NCBI GenBank assembly: GCA_035079385.1
Contig: JAVHKY010000027.1
Span: forward strand, 2,356,001 to 2,420,000
Source: Aspidiotus rigidus
Taxonomy: Eukaryota > Arthropoda > Insecta > Hemiptera > Diaspididae
Direction of reading: 5' to 3'
DNA: 64,000 bases
Below are positions 50,604 to 61,532 of the stretch, piece by piece. Every line of letters begins with the position of its first letter. Position 1 is the first letter of the stretch. Made by a program: the position numbers and the translations under genes. The notes beneath the pieces are model-generated. The model was not told the origin of the DNA and ran no database searches. It worked only from the letters and a program-made list of their open reading frames with translations.

Positions 50604-51299
50604 AATTGTTTTTGTCGTTTAAATCCTTGACTCTTGTTCATATAGGTACCTACCCTATCAATCCATCAATAATTAAATGAAAACAAAATTACCTTATTGG
50701 CTCATCACCCAACGTCGTAATTTTTGTCTAATAAACAAAGTATACAGTTTACAATACAATACCTATAGCCATTAAATACCGGTAAAACAACAAAAAATCA
50801 TACCATAGGGCTGAATCCAGAGGAGAATTAAATTAAATTAGGAGTGCAGACGTACATCATGACTATATAATTAAAAGGCATTGAGGATCATCTTCAGCGG
50901 AGTTCAAACCTACTAATATCTCAGAGGCAGAGTGGTTTCGTTTTAGCAGTCATCTCTTACACAAGAGATTTCGGGTGCAAATTCCTCTAGAAAGAACAGT
51001 TACTTTGTACTTCTAGCAATGATTTGTAATGTTGCGCGGCATCGAGATGCGCTAAGCTCTTTTGTGTAAACTGTGCGATTTATACATTTCTTTTGACTAT
51101 CACTATGATGATTCGTCCATCTTTTTACCATTCCATCTCATATTTCTAGTGTCAAAAGATTTTTCCAAGTCAAATCTGCTGAATATCTTTGAATAATTTT
51201 CCCCCAGTGGAATTATAAACACAAATTAGTTGCGAGAAATAGACCCTTTTGAAATTAGACTTCAGTAAAATTCGTAGGAAAAAGTGTTTTTGTCTTACA

Positions 51300-51363
51300 G
51301 ATGAATTACTTATAAGAGAGTCAATTGCATTCATGTCTTTCTGTTCAAGTACTTCAGAATAAA
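51300..51363 (-). pseudogene. Possible relic of an array last exon
   Basis: On the minus strand the frame reads SEVLEQKDMNAIDSLISNSS after an AG and before GTAAGA. It resembles the beginning of the helical exons (compare EQAIEHTDRKTLEEW and EEVLQHAKHSTLVNW). No signal-peptide or middle exon was found upstream, so it would be a remnant. The match is short. Confidence 0.25.
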
Positions 51364-51760
51364 TTGCTATCACTGGCCTAGGTAAATATTTTCAGGCTCT
51401 TCTCGTGAAAATTATTGGTAAATGTAGAGTTTTTGATTCAAGAAATCTCAAGTTCTTTCTTTTTTTTTTGGGGGGGGGGGCGGGCGGGGAATTCTATTTA
51501 GTCAAGATACTCAGGTTGGCCTTGCTCTACTGTTCCTGCTTAACATCTATATCTTGTGAAAAACAAAATATAAGTTCAACGTCATAAGTATCCTCAGAAA
51601 CTCTTTTGTCTCTTGAAGAATGCTCTCTTATGCGCTACCAACTACTTCTCAAAAATCACATAATTATTCATTCTTGTAACTCTTATGACGAAAAATTGAA
51701 TTTTTAACGATAACAGAAAGACAAGTTAACAATGGATAATTCTGGAAAACCATAGCTATT

Positions 51761-51966
51761 AACAAGAAAATTTTTATTTAAACCAGGCTTTAATCACCAC
51801 ATTTCAAATTTATTGTTCGAATTTTCTTTTGTATGTTTACCGTACTTAGTATTCTGACTTCAGTATGTGCCCGTAGATGATACCCGGCGGTATCGAAACG
51901 TCGCTTCGAATAATAAATTTGAAATGTGGTGATTGAAGCCTGGTTTAAATAAAAAATTTTCTTGTT
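51761..51966. mobile_element. MITE-like element with about 58-bp inverted repeats
   Basis: AACAAGAAAATTTTTATTTA at the left and its near-exact complement at the right enclose about 206 bp. The arms continue through CCAGGCTTTAATCACCACAT. No clear target duplication. Confidence 0.75.
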
Positions 51967-52340
51967 GATGTTCGTCACCACGAAGAGAAATCTGCTTATT
52001 CATAGCTACCAACATCAAAATCTTCATCGGAAGGTCTTATAACTTTAGTAAGTGATATCCAAAAAATTCTCGCGTTTCCATTGAGAATATCATCTTTCAA
52101 AGACATTCTGACCGCATGGATTAAATGACATGATTTTCAAAAATGAAGGTTTAATTTACTCTTTTGGGGTACGAGTCATTTTTAGTATTTTGAATATTAG
52201 AACACAAAATTCGTAATTTTTATTCAAATGAGCCGCAATTCGTACAAAATTTGATTTCCTTGTAAGAATTAATTTAAATGTTTGTACAATAATCAGTCGC
52301 AGCGCGATATGCCTCAAATACTTATACCTCTTCATCATCC

Positions 52341-53478
52341 TCAAAATCGCTCATCCTTGAAATCACTATGTTTTTTACCACTCCATTGTACTTCATAAGT
52401 CCGTCTTCTGATAACTGCGATGGCGCTATCGATCACTCGATCAGTGTGAGTTGCCCAGTTATCGAAACCTTGAAATTTAAGATGTAGATCACCCCGAACT
52501 TCTTCCATTTGGAATTTCAAATTCTCCATAAACGATTGCAGCTTGGCAAGCATAGTGGAGAAGAAGAGGAGAGTATTCTCATCAGCCTCTCGTACATTCT
52601 TAAGAAAGGGTTCTCCAACTGATAACAGAAGGATCAGCAGCGTCTGGGTAAGAAGAAAGAAACACAAAAACGCTAGGTCATTATGAAACAATGGTATTGA
52701 CATACAACTACTTACGAAGACTTTTCATCATTTCTTCTTTATGTAAAGGTACTGCTTGAGGGGGTTCTGTAATCGGGGAAATGTCATCGTATACCTCTTC
52801 CCGACCAGACACATATGGTTGGACGTTATCCCTCTCATATCTATTTGGGTCATTAATCATGGTATCTTGACAGCACCCACCTTGATGAGGATGGTTAGCA
52901 TTATTGTCAATTTGGCAGCAATCACCATTCTGGCCTTCTCCTTCGTCTTGACAACAACCATCCTTGTGTCCATAGCTACCAGCACTAATATCGTTTTGAG
53001 GGTTGTCTTGACGGCAACCACCGTCATTATTGCCTCCTCCGCCATGTGCGTCGTCATTGTCTTGACAACATTTATTATCACGTTTACTGTCGCCCAGAGT
53101 ACCTCCTTTTTGATCACCCCCTTCTTCCTCTCGACAACAGCAATCTTCAGTCTTACATTGACCTTGTTCGCCGTTGTCTTTACAACATTTACCATCACCT
53201 CCATCTTCATCTTGACAACGGCATTTTTTAGCCTTATCTCCAACTTGTCCATCACCCTTATCTCGACAACATCCGCTTCCACGTTTTTCACGCTGGTGTT
53301 GGCTTGTAGCGTCATTGGTTATCGATTTCGAGGAAACGCGTTCGAACGTGGAAAAAACTAGACCTTGAAAACGAAAAATAGTACGAATTAATACTTCTGT
53401 AGAGCTCAGTCATATTATTATGAAGATATTCAACTTACATGTTGTTAAAATTATCCACAAATGTGAGGCTAACAGCAT
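52341..53478 (-). CDS. Secreted protein C of the tandem array, Cys-doublet repeat protein (3 exons, 321 aa)
   Basis: Exons 53478-53439, 53363-52716 and 52618-52341 join through two phase-1 introns. The start MLLASHLWIILTTCLVFS is a signal peptide made by exon 1 and the beginning of exon 2. Exon 2 has no in-frame stop. It encodes an acidic Gly/Asp/Gln-rich segment (about residues 40-180) with about nine Cys-rich units, mostly doublets (GCCRDKGDG, KCCKDNGEQ, KCCQDNDD, GCCQDEGEG, DCCQIDNN, GGCCQDT), 19 Cys in all. It then runs into a polar linker. Exon 3 (GEPFLKNVREADENTLLFF on) is the helical array domain. Doublet Cys repeats could form disulphide-rich or metal-binding units. The middle was most likely expanded by internal duplication. 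No family was recognised. Confidence 0.78.
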
Positions 53479-54710
53479 CTTACGTTTTTCTTCTCTCCAG
53501 TATTTTTTTACGAACTATTGTGCGCGCACATAGGTACGCGTTTCTTCCTGTTTGATGCAATCTGTGGCAACTAAAATTAACTCAATTATTTCGCTTTAAG
53601 AAAATGTAAGTGGCCTGGTTGTGTTATCAACGCTTATCACGAGAAATTCCTTTATTGATTTTTCGAAGAGGCGCGATTTAATCTTTTTTTTTTCTATAAA
53701 TTTCGAACAAGCTCATTAGATAACATCCTAAAGTAATCTTACCTGAGGCTCGGATAAAAAAAATGGTAGGGTCGGTATATCAATTAGACAAATGAATTTA
53801 ACACACCTCAGACTCTTTAAATCGCACATCGAGATTTGGAAATCTTGTCAGATGAAATTTCTGTAAATCATTCGCAGTTAAGGTATAAAAGTCTCGGCAC
53901 TAACGTCTTTCAAACAACCTTGAAGCCCTCTCTTCTTTTAATCTCTGTGAAGAAGTTGAAATCTCTATGTACAATGAGTTACCAATACTTGACTCTATTT
54001 TGCGTGAAAAGACTGGCTTGGCGGGAGGAGGAAGATTATGTTTTTCTTAATTTAAGAAATGTACCTACGTCCGTGTCAGGCTGGAAAAATCCTTTATATT
54101 TTCAAGTCTAGACTTTCCTATTTTCTAGCCTGGATAAATTTTTACATTCGGGAGGGGATTTGGGGAGATCTTGACTTCATAATTATGTCGCTCAAGTAAT
54201 ACAGAGGAGAGGAGGTGCTAAGAAAAATATGTAAATAAATAAATGATTGAGTGATCTACATCTTGGGGATTCATTTTCTTTGTCACTTTCTTTGAAATGA
54301 CTCTCTAACATCGAAATTCGGAATGACAAGAATTGTATTTTCTTTTTTTCCCCTCCTTAATTGTTGTGTAGAGAAAAGAGATTTTTCTTACATAATGAGC
54401 AAACGAGTTTGAAGGTTCATTACACCTACGTAGGAATATATTCCGATTGTTTTTTTTCTAAGACGTTTACTATTCACAATTCGAGAATAAAACTCTGTCA
54501 ACTTGATCTTGAAATTAAAAATTAGAAATAACTTTCAAATTCAGAGAACTTTTTCTCTTATAATGGAAATATATATTATATATATTTTAAGTAGAAGTAT
54601 ACAATTACACTTCAAAGGTAATTTGCATGCGGGAAAGGATCGCGATACAATCGATACTGCTACGGTGTATTCTTATCGTGGAGCAAGACCGCAGACTACG
54701 ACCGTTAGAC
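53479..54710. other. Spacer between secreted proteins C and D
   Basis: AT-rich, with no gene or repeat that I can support. Confidence 0.45.
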
Positions 54711-55718
54711 TTACATAGTTTTCACCCCAGTAGCTTCGCCATACTCGAATTTTCCTATGTATTTTGCCAAAAGTCTTAGCGCATTATTTATTCGCACTTC
54801 GGCCACCGCAACAGGTTCATGTAGTTTTGATTCATCGCATTCTTTTTCAGCTACGCACTTTTTTAATGCCTCGAGCTCTTTCCACTGATCCAGGCCGTAT
54901 TGGTACCAATTGACCAAGGTTGAATGCTTTGCATGTTGTAGAACTTCTTCAAATTTCTCTTCTAAACAACAAAATGAGTGAATTTGTTTTTGTAAGACAA
55001 CGTCTCTTTGAAACAAAAATTTCCTTTCAATCTGATCATTCTGGTGTGCAAATGATGTTTGAGAACTGCGGAGATCATTTTCTCTCGAGCAACATCAGAG
55101 CTATAAATAAACTTTCTAATATTATTATTCGCCTAGAACTAAATCTTCTACGATTAGTCTGCCTAATTCTTCAATTCTGCGATGTTACAGCTGTTTACAT
55201 GCTGAACCGGGATGATGAAATACTAAACGCATACCCAACGTATACCAACACTGTGCCACTCTCATGGACGTACAGGGTAAATAGTTCAAAAAAATACAAT
55301 TCTTACCATTAGTTTTCTGAGTCCAATTTTGTCTCCATTCGGATTGTAGATATTCCGTATCCTCTTCCCATATGGGCGATACTCCCATATCCTCAGTATC
55401 ATAGGGAGGTGTATGAGGTCCATCACCATCCATATCTAAGACTGTTATTCCGACAGTTTGTAAAGTTCCGTTTTGATTGGCGTTTTCACTCCCTGGATTA
55501 GTGTAGAATTCCCAATCTGCAAAGTTGGGCTTCGATGATTTGCCCCCGTCGCGATGTGGACATTGAATCCCAGTATCGTCCATGGGACTTACCTTGCTCG
55601 AATCGTCCTCATCGTCCGTGTTATCACCACGATAAGGCTTTCCTTTGATTATTCTACCGTCATGAAAAATTAGGCAAACTGTAATTAGGAATTTTGAGAA
55701 TTCATTGGTTTGTCCCAT
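54711..55718 (-). CDS. Secreted protein D of the tandem array (2 exons, 220 aa)
   Basis: Exon 55718-55307 and exon 54961-54711 join at a phase-1 intron (GTAAGA donor, TTTAG acceptor). Unlike its relatives the signal peptide (MGQTNEFSKFLITVCLIFHD) is in the same exon as the middle. The middle (about 27-137) is acidic and Gly/Asp/Pro-rich (DNTDDEDDSSK, LDMDGDGPHTPPYD) and has a QCPHRDGG segment. The last exon carries the array motif VLQHAKHSTLVNWYQYG and then EPVAVAEVRINNALRLLAKY, very similar to protein E (EPIVVSKRRINHSLLAVSNK). D and E are the closest pair. Function unknown. Confidence 0.78.
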
Positions 55719-57219
55719 CTTAATACTTTACGCAAGAGTACGGTCTTCATAACCTAGAGAGAGAGAAAGAGAGAGAAATAAATTAATAATAACCTACTTA
55801 CCATTTCTAAAAAAGAACTCGCGAGAATTTTTTCTTCTTACATTAAACCATGTTTGATAAAGATGGTCGGGTAGTAATTAAATTTTGAATCACAGAATGC
55901 ATCTCAAATGCAATAGAAGTAATTAAACATGGGATTCAACTATTCTGAAATCTCTCATGAAGAAGTCTACTTACATGATCACAGTAGAAGTGAACGTTTC
56001 TTTACTGTTAGCTTTTAACGTTGAAAATTGAAAAGTTCTCCTCAAAAAGTAAGTTCATGCCAGCAATCCTAATCAAACCATTTATATCAGGTTCGCCTAT
56101 CAGAGCCTAATGATCGTACTCGCAGATTAAGAATCCCGACAAACAATTTTTTTATGATTTTGGATCGATGAGGTGAAACCCTGCAATGTCTTGCAACTTT
56201 GAAGCTTGATTTTTAGCTTGAGCGTTCAAATCGAATTCTATGAAAAATTCAATTGTTCTTGTACTTACTCTTTAACTTTTGTTCTTCATATTTGCACTTC
56301 TAGAAAAAAATTCCTCTTTTTTAAAAATCTTACAAAAAATTTACAATCTTTGTGTGCGTCTGTAGGTAGGTCGGTTTTTCATCAATAGTAGGTAGTCGAT
56401 TGAACAGTGCCGTTGTAATGTACGCACAGTCCAAATGCACGCAATTTTTTATGGTCTCGAGCATTCCTTTTGGACTCATCCGATAGATTAAGTAAAACCA
56501 TGTATAGGAGATCTTCCTATAGGTACTTTCTTCTCCGTCGACTTTCTCCTCGTCTACTTTTTGAAGTTTCATACCCAGAACAGATCAAGATTCTAACAGT
56601 TGTCTTCTACCCTACGTTCCTAAAGCATCTACTCTTTTTATTCCACTAGGCCTAGTTGGATGGTCCCCACTTTTCAGTAATACAAGATTCAGAACACCTC
56701 ATTCAAAGGAAAGGAAAAAAGTTGGAGGTATCAGATTGCAGTTGTAGTTCTGACATCGCCACAACCTCAACGTGATAGGGATGCCTTGATTCAGTAGATA
56801 GTGATACAGAGGTAGCAAGTGAAAACATTGAAGCTGATTTTTTGTCTTTGTTTATTGGTTCAAATTGAAACGTCAAGAAAACTTATTTACGAGACAAGAA
56901 AAAATCTCATTAAAGCTTTAATTTTTCGATGTTTCAATCATTTGTCCGTAGTTATAGTGATGTTTTTATTGGGAAATTTTTACCATCAGCTTTCAATTCG
57001 AAAATCTCAGTTGCAAGTAGGTAGCTAACTTCAGGTATCATAAGAATGCCACAATCTGGCAGCAGAAATACGATGGTTGAACACCTAGATCATAAAATTG
57101 GTTCACGAATAAATTTCTACAGAAAAATAAACTCTGACGAAAAAGAAGAATTCAAATTCAATAATAGGTACTAACTTTTTTTTTTACAATTTTGGGCAGT
57201 TTTGGCCTTATGCTTTAAC
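55719..57219. other. Spacer between secreted proteins D and E
   Basis: No supported gene. An 80-codon minus-strand frame with its own ATG (56330-56572) was considered and left out. Confidence 0.4.
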
Positions 57220-58060
57220 TTATTTGGGTGCAGAGACACGTCCATATCGCAATTTATTGGAAACAGCTAGTAAACTATGATTGATTCTTCTTTTCGAAAC
57301 GACTATGGGTTCGAAAATTACGGAGCAGCCGCACTTATTCGCTTCTTTCTCCACGTCATTTATGAGACTTTTTAAACTAGTCCCGTAATTGTACCACTCT
57401 TCTAATGTTTTTCGATCAGTATGTTCAATAGCTTGTTCAAGTCTTGTCTCTGAAATCATCATAAGAGAACATTGAGTGAATGAGTGATTCTTTCGAGATT
57501 TGTTTTTCACCCCGTGCATCGGACCTTAGATCTTATATCATCTAATTCCTTTTTGTTTGAAAAAAATCGGTGAACTTTGAAAGCTCCGCAATTCTATACT
57601 CGTCATGATAAAAAACTTGCAACTAAGTACCTCAAGTGCAATCTTTTCCTCTATTTACGCACTACGTATACCAATCTACCTCTGTCTTTCTCCTGCCAAT
57701 GGTCATTGTCGTCCATTTCAAATGATTTAGATTTGTCTTCTTGCTTCTTTTGTTCACCACGACCTTGCAATCGCTTCTCTTTAATAAGCTCATTACGTTT
57801 TGGTTGACCGGATAAGGAATGTGACTGCTTCGATTTATTTTGCAAATCAAACTTCTCTTGCTCCAAACTTTTTGTCGTTTTATCGCTATTAACAGAGCTC
57901 AGGAACAACAAGACTATGCCTGTACACGGAGATTATAAAATTTTTTATTTAGAGGACAGAAAAAGTGAATAATTATGCGTAGAAACGGTAATACGGTAAT
58001 GACTACAGTACTCTTGGCACTCACTCGTGAAAACTTGCAGAAATACTGGAAATTTCATTT
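57220..58060 (-). CDS. Secreted protein E of the tandem array (3 exons, 167 aa)
   Basis: Exons 58060-58027, 57919-57680 and 57449-57220 join through phase-1 introns. The donor of exon 2 (AGAG|GTAGAT) was chosen because it alone keeps phase 1 and the frame. Exon 1 plus the start of exon 2 give MKFPVFLQVFTSIVLLFLSS, a clear signal peptide. The middle (about 22-91) is Lys/Gln/Ser-rich and charged (KRNELIKEKRLQGRGEQKKQ). The last exon reads ETRLEQAIEHTDRKTLEEWY and then a helical region with CGCSVIFEPIVVSKRRIN, ending RYGRVSAPK. This exon aligns well with that of protein D. Function unknown. Confidence 0.78.
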
Positions 58061-59388
58061 TAACGGTCTTCTTAAGATTCAAGAAACAGAACAAATACAC
58101 AAAAAAGTAAATTGAAACAGTACTCGTTTATCATCAGAAAATGGAAAGAAGAAAAATGCTCGTAGAATGTTTGCAACAATAACTGATAAGGAATTCTTGA
58201 TAGATCCTAAATTGAGGTGGTAGGAGGGGATCACATTATCGAATTTTTCAATCCCCATTACAATTCACTTTTTGTTATCCGTAATCAATTGTACTCAGTA
58301 ATTTTCGGGGGAGAAAATATCGCACTAGAAAAACTTGAGAGGAAAATTTTCATCCTGCTCAAAAATATCGAAATCACAACAAAATTCGATATTATCGTTC
58401 TTCGGTATTTGACTTGTACAATTTATGTCGATACGTATGAGGTGACGTATACGCACACTTCTGTTTTTTCTCAACAAATCTCTTCGGTGTGAAATGCATA
58501 TAATATGGTCACAAAACCGTTCCGCAATGAAGATTTACTTTTTGCGTCGTTACATTGACAGAGTGGGAGGGTGAAGAGAAATACTCGAGCTTGGACCTTT
58601 CAGAAAGCCCAAAAAGACTCTTCAAAGTGCCTGGATTAATTAAGAAACTAAAAATCTGACACAGATATTCTATGAAATAAATTTTTCTAAATTTCGGCTC
58701 ATCTACAGGTCAACCCTTCCCCATTATCAAGAGAGAAGAAGTCTTGTAAGCCGCTTTATTAGAATACACTTTCTTATCTTCGGCCAAATTGTCTTAACCC
58801 TTCTTCCTGCCGTTACTGTCACGAAGAAAACTTATATCTGTTAAAAATCTCTTTTCATAATTCGGTGCCCTTATCAATTGCTTCCGCTCTCTTCATTGTC
58901 TCTATCTCTACTGACGTCATACCGTGAACGTGATCCATACGTCTCCTAGTTTCAGTTTATTCTGTGATATAATAGCTTCAAACTACGACTAGAGTACTGC
59001 CCTACAAAGTAGAATGGACGTATCTGCATATCCACGATCTGCAGAGAAGAGATTCTTCAACCCTACCAAAAATACCTCTTTTGCTCACCGTTGAAGTGCA
59101 GATACGTCGATTCTATTTTGTACGGCAGAGTAGACTGCGCGTATTCTATTTAAGGTTTATACAGCCTCATCATCTAAGGAATTTTGCCTTCATATTTGCT
59201 GCAAAATTGAAAGTCGTTTATTCCTACCACATTTTCTTAGCTTATTTACACCTAACTCCCTCCTATTTTCAATCCAAGAACTTCAAATACAAAATATTCC
59301 CACGTATTTGACTTCAAAAATGATCATCGTTCATAAATCCTGAAAAATTTTCATGATCTCCGTGGTGAACGATTCGACAAGAAACTTA
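58061..59388. other. Spacer with a short inverted-repeat element
   Basis: No gene. The only feature is the element at 58997-59128. Confidence 0.45.
58997..59128. mobile_element. Short MITE of the CTGCCGTAC family, 4-bp target duplication AGTA
   Basis: The ends CTGCCCTACAAAGTAGAATG and its inverted partner ending TTTTGTACGGCAG enclose 132 bp. AGTA is repeated on both sides (58993-58996 and 59129-59132). It is related to the element at 50240-50603 and to the single end at 35114. Confidence 0.7.
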
Positions 59389-59884
59389 TTAAACACGATG
59401 AAAGGCAAACCGGGCGACCTTCGAACGGAAAGATCGTCCTCTTTCGTCTTGGAACAAGTCACCGTACTCACTCCTATCTTTTCCTGTATCAGTCGGAGTG
59501 TCAGAATGTGTACGGTCTCCAGCCGCTGCCTCTGCCCCGGCTTGGTGAGCAGTCCCCGACGTCTCGTAACTCACGGTGACTCGTCGTCCTCGCACTAACC
59601 TGTACGACTGTTTTCATACGTTGTACTCGTACGACTCACACCTCAGTATGTCCGCTGTACTCGTTCGAGATAAATCTCTCGAGCCTGATGACGCTCGCCT
59701 CTATAGACTCCCACTTGTTATGAGCCAGATGAGCCAGGGTTAACCCGGTCCCGGTCTTCACCGGGGACCACCCTGAGGGTACTTTAACCCTCCAACAGTC
59801 TATAGCCTCACCAGCCTCAAGTTCGTACTGCCATGTAGAATCTCCAATCATCGATAATTTTTTCTTCTCCTCGCGATTTGACAT
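59389..59884 (-). CDS. Hypothetical GC-rich gene, one or two exons
   Basis: An ATG at 59884 opens a frame of about 80 codons (MSNREEKKKLSMIGDSTWQY ... VPSGWSPVKTGTGLTLAHLA) ending near 59636. A second frame (59595-59389, ending SKVARFAFHRV) follows in another phase. The two can be joined if GTGAGT...ACAG is a 40-base intron, which is unusually short. The segment is much richer in G and C than the rest of the window and shows no signal peptide or array motif. It may be a recent arrival, a retrocopy or part of a transposon. I do not recognise the family. Confidence 0.35.
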
Positions 59885-60369
59885 CAATCTTATCCTTTCT
59901 AAGTGACAACCACAAGAGAATAACTTGACTAAAACGATTCACTACTTTCGTTTCCTTAAATACTGGAAGAGTGAAATGACATTTATTCACGTAAGTATCG
60001 AATTCATGGAAATACGTATATGTACAGGGTACTTAATTATATGCGAGTAGAGTCAAGCACACAAACAGAAAAATGTTGCCACCATCGCGAATTATATAGG
60101 TACATTAATATACGCGCAAATAATTATTCAAGATCATTGATTGATACTGTAGGAGTGTAGGTACTTAGTGATGAAGAATATGATTTTGGATTGTGAGTTT
60201 ATCTCATTCCATTAACGGTTGTTCGAGATATATCATCTTAATTTCAAAAGAGCAGAATAATATTCGGAGACGAATCCATAAATTTGATTAAAAAAATCAA
60301 CTGTTTTCGCCTATCGTAGTATGTTGCCTAAGGAGTAAGTATATCTAGCTACCGTTAATCTTATTGCGA

Positions 60370-61532
60370 TCATTTAAATCGTAGATGTAGGTAGTGCATT
60401 TGCTTTTTCATTTCGTTGACCAAATTTGTAGTATTTCCCATTTCCTTGGTACACACGTCAAATAATTTATGTATAGCTTTATTTCTTATACCGCCAGTTT
60501 CTTTCAAACGATCGAATCCTCTTGCTATAGTCTCGGTATCAGTGTTCATGAATTGCTGTACTGTATCCGTGATATGGTTGAAATCGTTATCCTTTGGATT
60601 TAGTTGTTCCTCTGAAATGATGACATCCAATAATTATTCGCTCAGTCTGAACTTGAAAGTATGAGTTGAATAAGCCGTTAGTTAAAATCTCAAAATGGGC
60701 CCCAATTAATACCTATTCTTTGGCAAAGGCTAATGATTTCATCTTAATTATTAATTTCAAAGTCTATAATATTTTTCTAGGTCTAGACGTCAATAAATAG
60801 TGATGACCTTCAAGTTTGTTCTTTATATACTCCCCTCCTACCCCGATTCAATCACGCACATCTTCACGTTGTACATGATGACTTTAAGTCAGACAAAAGT
60901 CATATTTTATAACATTTTCCCTCTAAAAAGAGTTCAATTTACCAAGTACCTACAGGTGTACAGACTATTTCAAAGGTGTTCTGAAGCCATCTTCCTGATG
61001 ACGATACTTCGAATTCGTTTTAAGGAAGGGGGGTTATACTCCGTAGAGTTATTTAACGAGGTACCATATCAAATTTCTTGAAGGGTACTTGTATACAAGA
61101 GTATTCTGGCTTTCGCCGGTCATGAAAATGCACCCATTTTTCTTTTCAGGATTCCTCCCGGTGGCGTATTTAAGGGGAAGATGTGGGGACATATCTGCCC
61201 CCTTAGAACAGAAAAAATTTCTCTGAAATATGAAATCTCGATTAAAACCACTTTTAGAAAATTTTCTTCGATCAACTATCCTCCTCCTTTAGAAAATTTT
61301 CTCTGTTCGAATTCCTTCTCGAACATTTTCTTGATTCCCTTATAATTCTTCCTCTTCTTGGGTGATCAAGCTATTACGTGTAATTAGATCATTTTCGACG
61401 ACTTACTATTTCTTACTTTCATCCATAATTTGTAGATTTCTCTGATAGTCTGAAACTTTGTTCTGCAACGATATCTCCATTCGCTCAATTTTTTCATTAT
61501 TCGTCCAGTCTCAATTTCCATGATTCCTAAAC
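60370..61532 (-). CDS. Secreted protein F of the tandem array (partial: two exons placed)
   Basis: Two exons are supported. 61532-61407 encodes LGIMEIETGRIMKKLSEWRY and more; 60611-60370 encodes EEQLNPKDNDFNHITDTVQQ and ends MHYLHLRFK. The donor GTAAGT at 61406 and the acceptor TTTCAG give a phase-1 intron, as in the rest of the array. The last exon is helical and about the right length (80 codons), but the array motif is weak (VQQFMNTDTETIARGFDRL). The signal-peptide exon was not found. A candidate upstream exon (near 61760-61800) keeps phase 1 but lacks an ATG. Confidence 0.5.

Larger units (their letters stand above)
49698..52340. other. Spacer between secreted proteins B and C, with two inverted-repeat elements
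   Basis: It contains the elements at 50240-50603 and 51761-51966, a G-rich run (51470-51488), and a possible relic exon of the array at about 51300-51363. No complete gene was found. Confidence 0.5.

Noticed and set aside
52857..53315. 152-codon minus-strand frame with its own start, Val/Lys/Met-rich
   Set aside because: It is a shadow of the Cys-doublet exon of gene C, which joins to a signal-peptide exon and the helical exon in frame; this one joins to nothing.
52756..53361. 201-codon plus-strand frame rich in Ile/Thr/Val, resembling a membrane protein
   Set aside because: It is the antisense of the repetitive Cys/Asp/Gly-coding exon. Apparent hydrophobicity comes from antisense Asp/Gln codons.
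56330..56572. 80-codon minus-strand frame with ATG between genes D and E
   Set aside because: It has a reasonable amino-acid mix but no signal peptide, no array motif and no phase-1 junction; not enough to call.
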